Source: Palsa-1150 sp036490515 (GTDB lineage: Bacteria > Myxococcota_A > Polyangia > Polyangiales > Polyangiaceae). Taken from it: DNA of 64,000 nucleotides. Each line of letters begins with the position of its first letter. Position 1 is the stretch's first letter. The stretch lies in assembly GCA_036490515.1 (NCBI GenBank), contig DASXDU010000033.1, positions 222,575 to 286,574 on the forward strand. The letters are read 5' to 3'. Made by a program: the position numbers and the translations under genes. A model generated the notes under the pieces. That model made no database searches. It was not told where the DNA came from and saw only the letters and a program-made list of their open reading frames with translations. Shown one piece after another: positions 1 to 11,041 of this stretch.

Positions 1-308
1 CGGTCACCGATGCCGCCGTCGAGCTCGCGGTGAACCTGGGTCGGGCCACGCGCCCCCACGATCCACGCGCTCCGCGCGAGGTGAAGGAGCTCGTACGCTT
101 CGGCGCGGGGCCGCGCGGGTCGCAGGCGCTGGTGCTCGCCGCAAAGGCCCGGGCCGCGCTTCATGGCGAGGCAGCGGCCGACGTCGACGACGTGCGGGCA
201 CTCGTCGCCCCGGTGCTGCGCCACCGCCTCGTCCTCAGCTACCGCGCCGAGGCCGAGGGCGTGAAGGACGTGGACATCCTCGAGCGCGTGGTCGCCGCGG
301 TCGGGTAG
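1..308 (+). CDS. MoxR-family AAA+ ATPase, C-terminal end (partial)
   Basis: Only the last 100 or so codons lie in the window; the reading frame is open from base 3 and ends at a TAG at 306-308. The visible part matches the lid domain that closes MoxR ATPases: a segment on being outside a defined interval of sequence, then 'GPRGSQALVLAAKARAALHG', then an arginine/histidine-rich helix ('VLRHRLVLSYRAEAEG'), and a short final helix. MoxR ATPases act as chaperones that insert cofactors or activate partner proteins, often with a von Willebrand A protein encoded nearby; any such partner would be upstream of the window. The nucleotide-binding motifs are not visible. Convergent with the protease gene that ends at 409. 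Confidence 0.85.
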   Translation, partial: VTDAAVELAVNLGRATRPHDPRAPREVKELVRFGAGPRGSQALVLAAKARAALHGEAAADVDDVRALVAPVLRHRLVLSYRAEAEGVKDVDILERVVAAVG

Positions 309-349
309 TTCCGTCGCGCGCCCCCATCGGGGCAAGGAGCGGCCGCGCG

Positions 350-410
350 CGAGCTGCCGCGAGCCCGCGCGAGCTGCCTTCGAGCTGCCGCGAGCCCGCG
401 CGAGCTGCCT
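350..410. repeat. Tandem 30-base direct repeat between convergent genes
   Basis: Two near-identical 30-base copies at 350-379 and 381-410, period 31 bases, starting CGAGCTGCCGCGAGCC. The second copy reaches into the stop codon of the protease gene on the minus strand. Each copy contains two CGAGCTGCC motifs. It may be a simple duplication or part of a terminator region; no function can be assigned. Confidence 0.8.
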
Positions 411-1170
411 AGGAGCACCCTCCGCCGTGGAGGCGCACCTGCTCGCCGATCCACCCGCTCACGAGGTCCACCCGCGCGAGCACCTCGTTGTGCCCGGGCG
501 CTGACCCCGACACCACCGCGACGATCCGGTGCACCCCCGCCGTCGCTTCCTCGACGGGTCCGCCCGAGTCGCCGGCGGCGATGACCGCCTCGGCGTCGTA
601 GTCGAACGGGAATCCCGCGAGCGCGCCGTCGCGGACGGGGACGGGATCGCCGACGTAGAGCGAGGTCGTGGAAGGCCGCCCGTCGTGGAGGCGCCCCACG
701 TGGACCACGGCCGTGTCGTCTTGCAGCGGGCGGGTCGCGAGCACCGGGCAGCGGCCTTCGGGAAGGCGCACTGCGCGATCGAGGAAGACGAGCCCCACGT
801 CGTGGCGGCCCGGATCGACCGTCCCCTTCGTGGCCTCCCAGTCGTACGTCGCCGAGCCCGTCGCCTCGTACGTCGCCGGCGTCGGCGGCTCGCTCGCCGC
901 GGCGCCGCCGTCGACGTAGGGCAGGGTCACGCGCCAGCCGTCGGGCTGGAAGCCCTCGAGCCCCTTCACGCAGTGCCCCGCCGTCAGGACCACCTGCGGC
1001 GCGATGAGCGCCCCGGCGCAGTACGCCCCCACGCGGCCCTCGTGCAGCACGTCGACGAGGACCGCCTCGGGATGGGACGACGCCTCGCCCGCCCGTGGGC
1101 CCTCGGTGCACGCCGGCGCGTTGCCGAGCAGCACGACGAGGAGCGTCGGGACGGGGACCCACCGGCGCAT
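409..1170 (-). CDS. Trypsin-like serine protease, exported
   Basis: 253 residues of S1 (chymotrypsin/trypsin) family. The catalytic triad is visible: His in 'VVLTAGHC' (about residue 67), Asp in 'RHDVGLVFLD' (about 125-135), and Ser in 'AAGDSGGPV' (about 200). The N terminus is an export signal of about 20 residues ('LLVVLLGNAPAC'), with a cysteine that could be lipidated, although the lipobox is poor. The protein is near minimal length for the family and has no extra domain. It is expected to cleave peptides at the cell surface or outside the cell; the substrate is unknown. Divergent from the metallopeptidase gene at 1241, with about 70 bases between them. Confidence 0.85.
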   Translation of the reverse strand: MRRWVPVPTLLVVLLGNAPACTEGPRAGEASSHPEAVLVDVLHEGRVGAYCAGALIAPQVVLTAGHCVKGLEGFQPDGWRVTLPYVDGGAAASEPPTPATYEATGSATYDWEATKGTVDPGRHDVGLVFLDRAVRLPEGRCPVLATRPLQDDTAVVHVGRLHDGRPSTTSLYVGDPVPVRDGALAGFPFDYDAEAVIAAGDSGGPVEEATAGVHRIVAVVSGSAPGHNEVLARVDLVSGWIGEQVRLHGGGCS

Positions 1171-2655
1171 GGTCGCGACGTTCTACCAGGCCGGGGATTC
1201 GCGGCCAGGCGCAAAAATGCCGTACAATTCCAGAGCACGCATGGCCGAACGCACGCGCGCCCAGCCCAAGGACGGGGAGATCCCGCCGAAGGAAGGGGAG
1301 ATCCCGGCAAAGGACGTCGAAGAGGAACCCTCGCCGGCGTCTTCGGTGACGCCCTCGATCCCCGCGCCGCCCGCGGCCGGGCCGTGGCGTAGCTACAAGG
1401 AGGTCGTCGCGGAGCTCGCCGGGCGCATCGTCGAGGCGCAGCGGCCGATCCGGGTCCTGCAGTCGCTCCGCTGGGACGACGAGGTCGAGCACACCTTCCT
1501 CAAGTCCAGGCAGAGGGAGCTGCCGAAGGTCGATGCCTCCGCGTACGAGAAGATCGACCTCGGTTTCACGCCGAAGGAGAAGCTCGGCGAGTTCGAGCAG
1601 ATTGCGCGCGACATCGACCACCAGCTCGGCGAGGACGACGCGATCGGGCACATCATGATGACGACGGCCCTCGAGTACCGGGACGTCGTCCGCATGCTCG
1701 CGACGCGCGGCACGCCGGGCTTCTACGCGTGGTCGCGCAAGCTCTACGGGTCGCCGAAGGACAAGTTCCCCGACGGGCGATCGACCGTGCGCGACCTCGG
1801 GCAGCTCCTCTACGGCATCCTCACGAACGTCGACGAGTGGTCGTACGCCACACGCGCCGGGTCCGCCACGTATGCGCGGAACATCGACGCGAAGGAGGCG
1901 GCCCGCCAGCTCGGCGAGCGCCTGGCGGCGTACTTCGAGGAGACGACGGTGCGGGTCGAGGCGGACGACGGCATCCTCGCGGACGCATCGGCGGGCAGCG
2001 ACTACGTCAAGGTGCGCACGGGCGCGAAGTTCAGCCCCCGCGACATCGACGTCCTCGAGGTGCACGAGGGCTGGGTGCACGTCGCGACGTCGCTGAACGG
2101 GCAGGCGCAGCCCGTCGCGAAGTGGCTCGCCAAGGGCCCGCCGCGCACGACCGCCGTCCAGGAGGGGCTCGCCGCGCTCCTCGAGATGTTCACGTTCCGC
2201 ACGTATCCGCGTCGCGCGCGGCGCCTCAACGACCGCGTGCTGGCCGTCGACAAGGCCGAGGACGGCGCCTCGTTCCTCGACGTCTTCGAGTGGTTTCGCA
2301 CCGAGGGCTACGAGGAGGACGAGTGCTTCCACAACACGCGCCGCGTCTTCCGCGGCGGCGTGCTCGAGGGCGGCGCGCCCTTCACGAAGGACGCCTGCTA
2401 CTGCAAGGGCATCGTCCTCAACTACGCGTTCATCCGGAGCGCCATCCAGCACGACCGCGTCGACCTCGTGCCGTTCCTCTTCGTCGGCAAGGTCGCGCAC
2501 GAGGACGTGCCGGTGCTCGCGCGCCGCGTGACCGACGGCGTCGTGAAGCCGCCGCGCTTCCTGCCGCCCATGTTCCGGGACATGAACGGGCTCGCCATCT
2601 GGATGGCGTACTCGACGTTCTTCTCGCAGCTCGGCGGCGAGGCGATCGCCGAGCA

Positions 2656-4590
<1,935 letters not shown>

Positions 4591-4603
4591 CGGGGCGGGG
4601 ATT

Positions 4604-5398
4604 CTACCGCCCCTTGAAGGCCGGCTTGCGTTTCTGCGTGTACGCGACCAGGCCTTCCTTCGCGTCATGCGAGCGGAAGAGCTGCTGCTGGAGCTCGCGC
4701 TCGAGGGCGAGGCCCTGCTCGAGGGACATCTCGCCGCCGCTCTGCACGGCGCGCTTCACGTGGCCGATGGCCATCGACGCCTTGCCCGGCGGGCAGAACT
4801 CGCGCGCGTAGTCGAGCACCTGGCGGAGGAATGCGTCGTGGGTGTCGGCCGTCCAGACCTTGTGCACGAGCCCCGCTTCGTGCGCCTCGCTCACCGGCAG
4901 GTTCTGCCCCTCGACGATCAGCTCGATCGCACGCGCCTTGCCGACCAGTCGCGTGAGGCGCTGGGTCCCCCCGGTACCCGGGAGGACGCCGAGACCCACC
5001 TCGGGAAAGCCGATCTGGAAGCCGCCCGCCCGCGCGATCCGGAGATCGCACGCGAGGGCCACCTCCAGCCCACCGCCCACGCAGTGGCCGTTGATGGCGG
5101 CGATGACGAGCTTCGGCGTGTTCTCGAGACGGAGGAGCGTCTCGTTGGCATGGAGGCAGAAGTAGTACTTGAAGGTCTCGTCGGCCTCCTTGAGCATGTT
5201 GATGTTCGCGCCGGCGCAGAAGTACTTGTCGCCGTGGCCCGTGACGACGACGGCGTGCACGTCGTCGTCGAAGCGCGCCTCGAGGATGCCCGCGTCGAGC
5301 TCCTTGAACATCTCGTACGAGTAGGCGTTCACCGGCGGGTCGGTCAGCGTGAGGAGCGCGACCCCTTTCTCGGTGACGTAGCTGACCAGCGTACCCAT
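4604..5398 (-). CDS. Enoyl-CoA hydratase/isomerase (crotonase family)
   Basis: 264 residues, full length for the family. The oxyanion-hole motif 'FCAGANINML' is at about 60-70. Both catalytic glutamates of true hydratases are present: one in 'GHCVGGGLEVALACDLRIA' (about 110-130), the other in 'GFPEVGLGVLPGTGGTQRL' (about 140). The expected reaction is addition of water to a trans-2-enoyl-CoA in fatty-acid or amino-acid breakdown. It is first in a two-gene minus-strand unit with the kinase gene; no other beta-oxidation gene is adjacent. The specific substrate cannot be read from the sequence. Confidence 0.9.
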   Translation of the reverse strand: MGTLVSYVTEKGVALLTLTDPPVNAYSYEMFKELDAGILEARFDDDVHAVVVTGHGDKYFCAGANINMLKEADETFKYYFCLHANETLLRLENTPKLVIAAINGHCVGGGLEVALACDLRIARAGGFQIGFPEVGLGVLPGTGGTQRLTRLVGKARAIELIVEGQNLPVSEAHEAGLVHKVWTADTHDAFLRQVLDYAREFCPPGKASMAIGHVKRAVQSGGEMSLEQGLALERELQQQLFRSHDAKEGLVAYTQKRKPAFKGR

Positions 5399-5503
5399 GG
5401 TGGCCTGGCCTCTCGAGGGACCCCTGGAGTGGGGTGGCGCGGAAACGCGTCTCGTGGCGTCGTGCCACGGTGGCGCCCCCGCCGCCCGGTCTTAGACTCA
5501 TTC

Positions 5504-5749
5504 ATGATGGGGCGCAAACCCGCTCGAGCCCGGTGGCCGCGCGTGGCGCTCGCCGTGATTTCGTGGGGGGCGGCGCTCTGGGTGGCCCAGGCGGCGACGG
5601 GGCCGGAGATCGACGATCGGGTGCGGGTTCTCGAGGAACGGATCGAGCAGCAGCTGCGCAGTGTGCCCGTCCAGCCCGCGTCGCGACCCCAGCCCGCGCG
5701 CTCGCACGAGGACGCCTCGTTCGAGCCCTGGGAGCTCGTCGGCGTCTGA
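5504..5749 (+). CDS. Small single-pass membrane protein
   Basis: 81 residues starting at ATG 5504 (or the next codon, 5507). A basic N terminus is followed by one hydrophobic segment ('VALAVISWGAALWVAQAA', residues 14-31), then a short helix with heptad-like leucines ('RVRVLEERIEQQL') and a proline-rich tail. No family was recognised. It lies between the divergent hydratase gene and the acyl-carrier-protein operon, 52 bases before the latter, so it may be the first gene of that operon. It could equally be an independent small inner-membrane protein. Confidence 0.55.
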   Translation: MMGRKPARARWPRVALAVISWGAALWVAQAATGPEIDDRVRVLEERIEQQLRSVPVQPASRPQPARSHEDASFEPWELVGV

Positions 5750-5801
5750 GCGGGAGAGCCCGGCCCCAGGCCTGCATGTGCTAAACGCGAGCCACTCATC
5801 C

Positions 5802-6065
5802 ATGGACGCCGCCCCGCTCCGAGCCGAGCTCAAACGACTCATCGTGTCGGAGCTCCATCTCAAGGGCCGCACCCCCGAGAGCATCGAGGACGACGCCCCG
5901 CTCTTCGGCGGCGGGTTGGGGCTCGACTCACTCGACGCCCTGCAGCTGGCGATGAGCATCGAAGAGAAGCTCGGCGTGCGCATTCCGGAGGGGGACGAGG
6001 CGAGGGCGATCTTCCGGAGCGTGCGGACGATCGCCGACCACGTGGCCAAGGTACGGGCGGGGTGA
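5802..6065 (+). CDS. Acyl carrier protein
   Basis: 87 residues. The phosphopantetheine attachment serine is in 'GLGLDSLDALQLAMSIEEK' (about residue 44), the classic ACP signature. The first 35 residues form the expected helix I and loop. The stop codon overlaps the GTG start of the following ketosynthase gene, so translation is probably coupled. This is not the housekeeping acpP context, since no fab genes are adjacent; it probably carries the growing chain for the two ketosynthase fusion proteins downstream. Start ATG 5802 is the first in-frame start giving a normal ACP N terminus. Confidence 0.9.
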   Translation: MDAAPLRAELKRLIVSELHLKGRTPESIEDDAPLFGGGLGLDSLDALQLAMSIEEKLGVRIPEGDEARAIFRSVRTIADHVAKVRAG

Positions 6066-8242
6066 GCTCGAGAGTCTGGGTCACCGGTCTGGGGCTCGTG
6101 ACGCCGCTCGGGACCGGCGTCGAGGCGACGTGGTCTCGCCTGGTCCGGGGCGATCGCGCGATCGGGCCCCTTCGCCTCTTCGACGCGAGCGCGCAGCGCG
6201 TGGGGATCGCGGCGGAGGTGGAGGGCGTGCCCACGCCGGGTCCCGGGTGGTCACGCTCCGCGCTCATGGCCTCGTCCGCGGCCGAGGAGGCCATGCGGGG
6301 CGCGGGGGTCGACGTGCACGCGCTGCGGGTGGGCCTCGTCGTGGGCGGGACGACCGGCGGGATGTTCGAGACCGAGCAGCTCCTGGCCCGGCTGCACGCG
6401 GAGCCGTCGTGCCGCGAGACGCTCGCGGCCATGCTCTCCCATCCGCTCACGGCGACGGGCGACCGGCTCGACGAGAAGCTCGGCCCCTTCGCGCGCATCC
6501 GGACGCTGTCGAGCGCCTGCTCGAGCGGCGCCAACGCGCTCGTCGTCGCGGCCGGGTGGCTCCTGGCGGGGGAGCTCGATGCCGTCGTCGCAGGCGGCGC
6601 GGACGGGCTCTGTCGCCTCACGCTCTCGGGGTTCAACGCGCTCGCGGCGATCGACGCCGAGCCGTGCCGTCCGTTCGATCGTCGCCGTCGCGGGACGAGC
6701 CTGGGCGAGGGAGCGGGCTTCCTCGTGCTCGAGCGCGAGGAGACGGCGAAGGCGCGCGGCGCGACGCCCATCGTGGAGCTCGCGGGCTGGGCGGTCGGCT
6801 CCGAGGCGCACCACATCACGAACCCCGCACCGGACGGCGTGACGATCGCGTCGCTGATCGTGCGCGCGGTCGACCGCGCCGGGCTCACCGCGGCCGACGT
6901 CGACTACGTCGACGCGCACGGCACCGGCACGCCCCTCAACGACTCGACCGAGGCGGCTGCGATCGCGCGCGCCCTCGGGCCCGAGGCGGCGCGCGTCCCC
7001 GTGTCGAGCAGCAAGGCCCAGATCGGGCACGCCCTCGGCGCCGCAGGAGCCATCGAGGCGGGCATCGCCGCGCTGGTCGTGCAGCGCCGGACGCTCGTGC
7101 CGACGGCGAGCCTCGACGAGCCGGATCCCGCCCTCCCGCTCGTCCACGTGGCGCATGCAGGCCGCAAAGTGCCCCGCGTGCGGGCAGCGGTCTCGAACGC
7201 GTTCGGCTTCGGCGGCATGGACACGGTGCTCGTCTTCGCCGATGCCACGCGGACCTCCGGCGGTGTCTCCACGCCTGCGTCTGCCGATCTCCCGGTCGTC
7301 ACGGCGGCCAGCATCTACGGTCCGTGCGGTCTCCTCGGCACGGAGGCGTGCGCGGAGGTCGTCGAGCGCCGCTGGGACCGCGAGAGCCCCGTCGACCCCG
7401 ACGCGTACCTCGATCCTGCGCGGTCGCGCCGCCTCGATCGCGCCGCCGCGCTCGCGTCCGTCGCCGTGCGAGAGGCACTCGCCGGAGCGAAGGCATCCCC
7501 CGACGACACGGGGCTCGTCCTCGGCAGCGCCTACGGCAACGTCGACGGATCGGCCGCCTTCATGCACCGCATCTTCGAGAAGGGCCCCCGCTCGGCCAGC
7601 CCCGTCGAGTTCCCCAACCTCGTCCCGAGCTCGCCGGTCGGGCACGTCTCGATCTACCTCGGCCTCCGTGGTCCTGCCTTCGCGACGGCGGATCTGGCGA
7701 CCAGCGGCGAGAGTGCGGTCGCGCAGGCCGTGCAGCTCGTGCGCGCCGGCGAGGCGTCGCGCGTCGTCGCGGGCGCCGTCGAACCGAAGAGCGACATCGT
7801 CGACCGCATCCTCGCGGCGCTCTTCGCGCACGCCCCCTCGCAGACGGGAGCGGTGCGGAGCGATCTCGCGGCCGCCGTGGTCGTGGAGAGCGCAGCCGAG
7901 GCCGCGCGCCGCGGTGCCCGTCCCGTCGCGCGCATCGCGCAGTCCATCGAGTGGCGCGGGGCCGCGGGCGGGCTCCAGGTGGTCGATGCGCCGCGGGGAG
8001 CGAGGCCGGAGGTCATCCTCTCGCGCGGCAACGGCGGGTCGGGGGCGATGCTCGATGCGTCCGCGTGGGCCGGAGCGCCCCGGCACGTGTGCTCGGAGGC
8101 GGTGGGGGAGAGCGACGGCCTCGGCGCCGTCGCGATGGCGGTGGGCGTGGGCCGCATCGCGACGGGCCGTGCGACCGGGGTCCTCGTGCTGGGCCTCGAG
8201 CGAGGCCGCGGCTACGCGTTCGTCCTGGTCCCCGCGGAGTGA
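6062..8242 (+). CDS. Tandem ketosynthase fusion: active KS plus cysteine-less KS
   Basis: 726 residues. Residues 1-405 are a FabF-type beta-ketoacyl-ACP synthase with the full triad: Cys in 'LSSACSSGANAL' (about 150), His in 'DAHGTGTPLNDST' (about 285) and His in 'KAQIGHALGAAGA' (about 325). Residues 410-726 look like a second thiolase-fold copy ('GLVLGSAYGNVDGS', 'NLVPSSPVGHVSIYLGLRG'), but at the active-site position it reads 'LATSGESA', with no cysteine, and the His motifs are absent. An active KS paired with an inactive partner recalls the KS/chain-length-factor pairs of type II polyketide systems, here fused in one chain. Start is GTG overlapping the ACP stop. The product is unknown; no ketoreductase or dehydratase gene is present. 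Confidence 0.85.
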   Translation: MSSRVWVTGLGLVTPLGTGVEATWSRLVRGDRAIGPLRLFDASAQRVGIAAEVEGVPTPGPGWSRSALMASSAAEEAMRGAGVDVHALRVGLVVGGTTGGMFETEQLLARLHAEPSCRETLAAMLSHPLTATGDRLDEKLGPFARIRTLSSACSSGANALVVAAGWLLAGELDAVVAGGADGLCRLTLSGFNALAAIDAEPCRPFDRRRRGTSLGEGAGFLVLEREETAKARGATPIVELAGWAVGSEAHHITNPAPDGVTIASLIVRAVDRAGLTAADVDYVDAHGTGTPLNDSTEAAAIARALGPEAARVPVSSSKAQIGHALGAAGAIEAGIAALVVQRRTLVPTASLDEPDPALPLVHVAHAGRKVPRVRAAVSNAFGFGGMDTVLVFADATRTSGGVSTPASADLPVVTAASIYGPCGLLGTEACAEVVERRWDRESPVDPDAYLDPARSRRLDRAAALASVAVREALAGAKASPDDTGLVLGSAYGNVDGSAAFMHRIFEKGPRSASPVEFPNLVPSSPVGHVSIYLGLRGPAFATADLATSGESAVAQAVQLVRAGEASRVVAGAVEPKSDIVDRILAALFAHAPSQTGAVRSDLAAAVVVESAAEAARRGARPVARIAQSIEWRGAAGGLQVVDAPRGARPEVILSRGNGGSGAMLDASAWAGAPRHVCSEAVGESDGLGAVAMAVGVGRIATGRATGVLVLGLERGRGYAFVLVPAE

Positions 8243-8246
8243 CGCG

Positions 8247-8999
8247 GTGAGGGCGCGGGGCTGGGCGCGCCGGGGCGCCACGTGCGCGTTCCTCGGATCG
8301 ACGGCGCTCCTGGGCAGTGGGTGCGCCGCGCGTCCCGTCGCCTGGCCGGGCGCGACCCCCACCACGTGGCCCGTGCTCCGCGAGGGGCTCGCCGCCGAGC
8401 GTGCGCGCCGCCCCACCACGCCCTGGTCCGGCGAGATCGCCACGGTCCTGCGCGAGCCGCGCAGCGGCCGCATCGTGCGCGGTCGGGGCGGGATTGCGGT
8501 CGCACCGGAGAAGGGCGTGCGCCTCATCCTCCTCGGCGTCGCGGGGATGACGATGCTCGACGCATGGGTCACCCCCCACCGCTGGCGCGTGGCCGTTCCC
8601 CCGGCAGGGATCGTTCGCCGCGGCGGCGACGACGCACCCGCCGATCTTCCGATCGCGTTCCTGCGCGGGTGGTTCTTTCGCCCGCTCGCCGGGACGCTCT
8701 TCGCCGCGAGCCTCGGAGCCGAAGGCCCCACCTGGCTCCTGCGAGACGGTGACGCGGTGGTCGTGGCGCGCGCGCGCGCGTGCGATCGAGGCTGGCGGCT
8801 CCTCGTGACGAGGCGCCAGCAGGGTCACGCGGAGTCCGTGGACGAGTGCCGTCGTGGTGCGCGGCCGGAGCCGGGCGACCGCGTCGCCTATCGCGACGAG
8901 ACCACGCACCTCGCCGTCGACCTCGTCCTCGAGGGGGTCTCGCCCGAGCCTCCGCCCGGCGAAGCCTTCACCGATCCCGACCTCCCGGAGGCCCCGTGA
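8247..8999 (+). CDS. Lipoprotein, possibly LolA/LolB-like, in ketosynthase operon
   Basis: 250 residues from GTG 8247. A basic N terminus, a hydrophobic stretch and 'LLGSGCAARP' (cysteine near residue 26) form a convincing lipoprotein signal. The middle has alternating hydrophobic strands with 'RGRGGIAVAPEKGVRLILLG' and a hydrophobic loop, a pattern that resembles the lipid-binding LolA/LolB fold, but this is a weak resemblance. It is translationally linked to both neighbours: its start is 4 bases after the preceding stop and its stop overlaps the next GTG. Aryl-polyene clusters also mix ketosynthases with outer-membrane lipoproteins and Lol-like carriers, so a role in moving the product to the envelope is an inference. 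Confidence 0.7.
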   Translation: MRARGWARRGATCAFLGSTALLGSGCAARPVAWPGATPTTWPVLREGLAAERARRPTTPWSGEIATVLREPRSGRIVRGRGGIAVAPEKGVRLILLGVAGMTMLDAWVTPHRWRVAVPPAGIVRRGGDDAPADLPIAFLRGWFFRPLAGTLFAASLGAEGPTWLLRDGDAVVVARARACDRGWRLLVTRRQQGHAESVDECRRGARPEPGDRVAYRDETTHLAVDLVLEGVSPEPPPGEAFTDPDLPEAP

Positions 9000-10900
9000 G
9001 CGCCGCGATCGTCGCGTTCGGCGCGGTGTCGGCGCTGGGCGAAGGACGCGAGGCAGCGCCTGCGGGCACGATCGGCGCGCCCGCGGCCCTCGCCATTGCG
9101 CGCGACGAGGAGCTCGCCCGGGCGGGTCTCGCGCGGCCGTTCGTGGCGCGCGCGCGCGTCCCCCCCGTCGAGGACCGCGCGACGTGGCTCCTCGAGCGCG
9201 CCCTCCATGCCTGCGTGGTCGATCTCGACGCGGCGCGGCCCGGATGGCGCGCGGAGCGTGTGGGGCTCGTGCTCGGGACGTCGAGCGGCGGGATGCGCGC
9301 GGCGGAGCAGGCTTTCGCCTCGATGGCGAACGGCGACGACGTCGCTGACCCGGAGCGAGCGACGTACTTCGGTCCCATGGCGCGTGCGGCACGAAGCCTC
9401 GGGTTCGCCGTCGATCCGGCGGTCCTGGTTCTCGGGGCGTGCGCCTCCTCCGTGATCTCCCTCGGCCTCGCGACGCGGGCCCTCGCGCGGGGCGACTGCG
9501 ACGTCGTGCTCGCCGGCGGCTTCGACGACGTCACCGTCTTCGTCGCGTCGGGCTTCGAGGCGCTCCGCGCCACCACCACGTCCCCGCCTCCCCGGCCGTT
9601 CCGCCTCGGACGGGACGGCATGGCCCTCGGCGAAGGAGCCGCGGTCCTCGCCCTCGCACGCGCCGCGCCGCGTGCGATCGCGTACGTCACCGGGTTCGGC
9701 GCCGCCTCCGACGCGTTCCACCTCACCGCGCCCGACCGCGAGGGCGCCGGCCTCGCGCGCGCCGCGACGGCCGCACTCGCCGAGGCGGGGAGGCCTCGCG
9801 TGGATCTCGTGAGCCCGCACGGAACGGCGACGCCGTTCAACGACTCCGCCGAGGCGAAGGCCCTCGCGCGTGCCCTGGCGGGTCAGCGCGACGTTCCCGT
9901 GGTGCACCCGCTCAAGGCCCAGATCGGCCACACGCTGGGCGCGGCCGGGGCGCTCGAGAGCCTCGCGTGCGTCGACGCGATCACGCGCGGCGTCCTTCCG
10001 GCGGCGGCGGGGGAAGGGGAGCTCGATCCGGAGGCTCCCGCACGCCTGCTCGCGGAGTCCTTCGGAGGAACCCCGCGCACGGCCCTGAAGCTCGCGTGCG
10101 CCTTCGGGGGTGCCAACGCCGCCCTCGTCGTGGCGCGCGATCCCGCGGGACCGGTGCGGCCCCAGCGCGCAGCCTTCCTGCGCGGCGCGGTGGCGGTCCG
10201 TTCCGAGCCTTCGCCCGAGGACCTCGCCGCGGCGACGGGGCTTCGCCTCGACCGCCTCGTTCGCGCCGACGGTCTCGTGCGTCTCGCGATCGCCGCGGTG
10301 GCGCGCCTCGAGGCATCGTGCGGATCGCTGGCGGGCGCGGGTCTGGTGGTGGGGACGGCTCTCGCGACGGTCGAGACGAACGCCCTCTTCGCGCGCCCCG
10401 TTCGCGAGAAGGGGGGCCGCGCTGCCGAGCCACGGCGCTTCCCGTACACGTCCCCCAACGCCGTGGCAGGCGAGTGCTCGATCGCGTTCGGCCTCACGGG
10501 GCCCAGCTTCTCCGTCGGCGGCGGCCTTCACGCAGGGCTCGAGGCGCTCGTCGCGGGTACGTGGCTCGTCGGCGCCGGCGACGCGAACCGCGTCGTCGTG
10601 GTGGCCGTCGACGAAGGGGGATCCGCAACGCGGGCCCTCGCGGGCGACGCGGTCCAGTCGGGGGCCGTGGCGGTCCTCCTCGACGCATCCGCCGAGGGAG
10701 CCCTCGCGCGCATCGGCGCGATGCACGTCGTGCGCGGCCGGCCCGTCGCGCCGGCAGCCGGGGTGGCCGCCGGTCACGCCGCGTTGCTGCCCCTGATCTC
10801 CCCGGCTTCTTCGGCATCCACTCCGGCGTCATTGCCCGCCGAGCTCGTGTCGGCCGCTCCTCCCGACTCCATGGCCGTCGTTCGTCTCGAGCCCCTTTGA
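8996..10900 (+). CDS. Second tandem ketosynthase fusion
   Basis: 634 residues. Residues 1-385 form a KS with Cys in 'LGACASSVISLG' (about 150), His in 'SPHGTATPFNDSAEAK' (about 277) and His in 'LKAQIGHTLGAAGA' (about 312). Its N terminus is short, lacking the usual strand-loop preceding the first helix. Residues 395-634 are a second KS-like half with 'SPNAVAGECSIAFGLTGPS' followed by 'FSVGGGLHAG' where the nucleophile should be, so it is presumably inactive. The architecture repeats that of the protein at 6062-8242, suggesting gene duplication and divergence, with the pair making or extending an acyl chain on the ACP. Start GTG overlaps the preceding stop codon. Confidence 0.82.
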   Translation: MSAAIVAFGAVSALGEGREAAPAGTIGAPAALAIARDEELARAGLARPFVARARVPPVEDRATWLLERALHACVVDLDAARPGWRAERVGLVLGTSSGGMRAAEQAFASMANGDDVADPERATYFGPMARAARSLGFAVDPAVLVLGACASSVISLGLATRALARGDCDVVLAGGFDDVTVFVASGFEALRATTTSPPPRPFRLGRDGMALGEGAAVLALARAAPRAIAYVTGFGAASDAFHLTAPDREGAGLARAATAALAEAGRPRVDLVSPHGTATPFNDSAEAKALARALAGQRDVPVVHPLKAQIGHTLGAAGALESLACVDAITRGVLPAAAGEGELDPEAPARLLAESFGGTPRTALKLACAFGGANAALVVARDPAGPVRPQRAAFLRGAVAVRSEPSPEDLAAATGLRLDRLVRADGLVRLAIAAVARLEASCGSLAGAGLVVGTALATVETNALFARPVREKGGRAAEPRRFPYTSPNAVAGECSIAFGLTGPSFSVGGGLHAGLEALVAGTWLVGAGDANRVVVVAVDEGGSATRALAGDAVQSGAVAVLLDASAEGALARIGAMHVVRGRPVAPAAGVAAGHAALLPLISPASSASTPASLPAELVSAAPPDSMAVVRLEPL

Positions 10901-10937
10901 CAGTTCGGCAGGTGCTCCGGGCCCGCGGGCCGGACCC

Positions 10938-10954
10938 GTTGCCATCCTGGCAAC
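10938..10954 (+). terminator. Possible terminator hairpin after ketosynthase operon
   Basis: A perfect 7-base stem GTTGCCA/TGGCAAC with a 3-base loop, 38 bases after the stop codon at 10900. It is nested in a looser GGACC...GGTCC dyad. No T-run follows, so it is only a weak terminator candidate. The rest of 10901-11041 shows nothing else. Confidence 0.4.
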
Positions 10955-11041
10955 GCATCCAGGTCCGACCCGTGCGAGATCACGGCTGAAAACCGCGCTC
11001 GGTATGGCGCGGCCCACAAGTTGCTCTAAGGTGGCGCAGCC

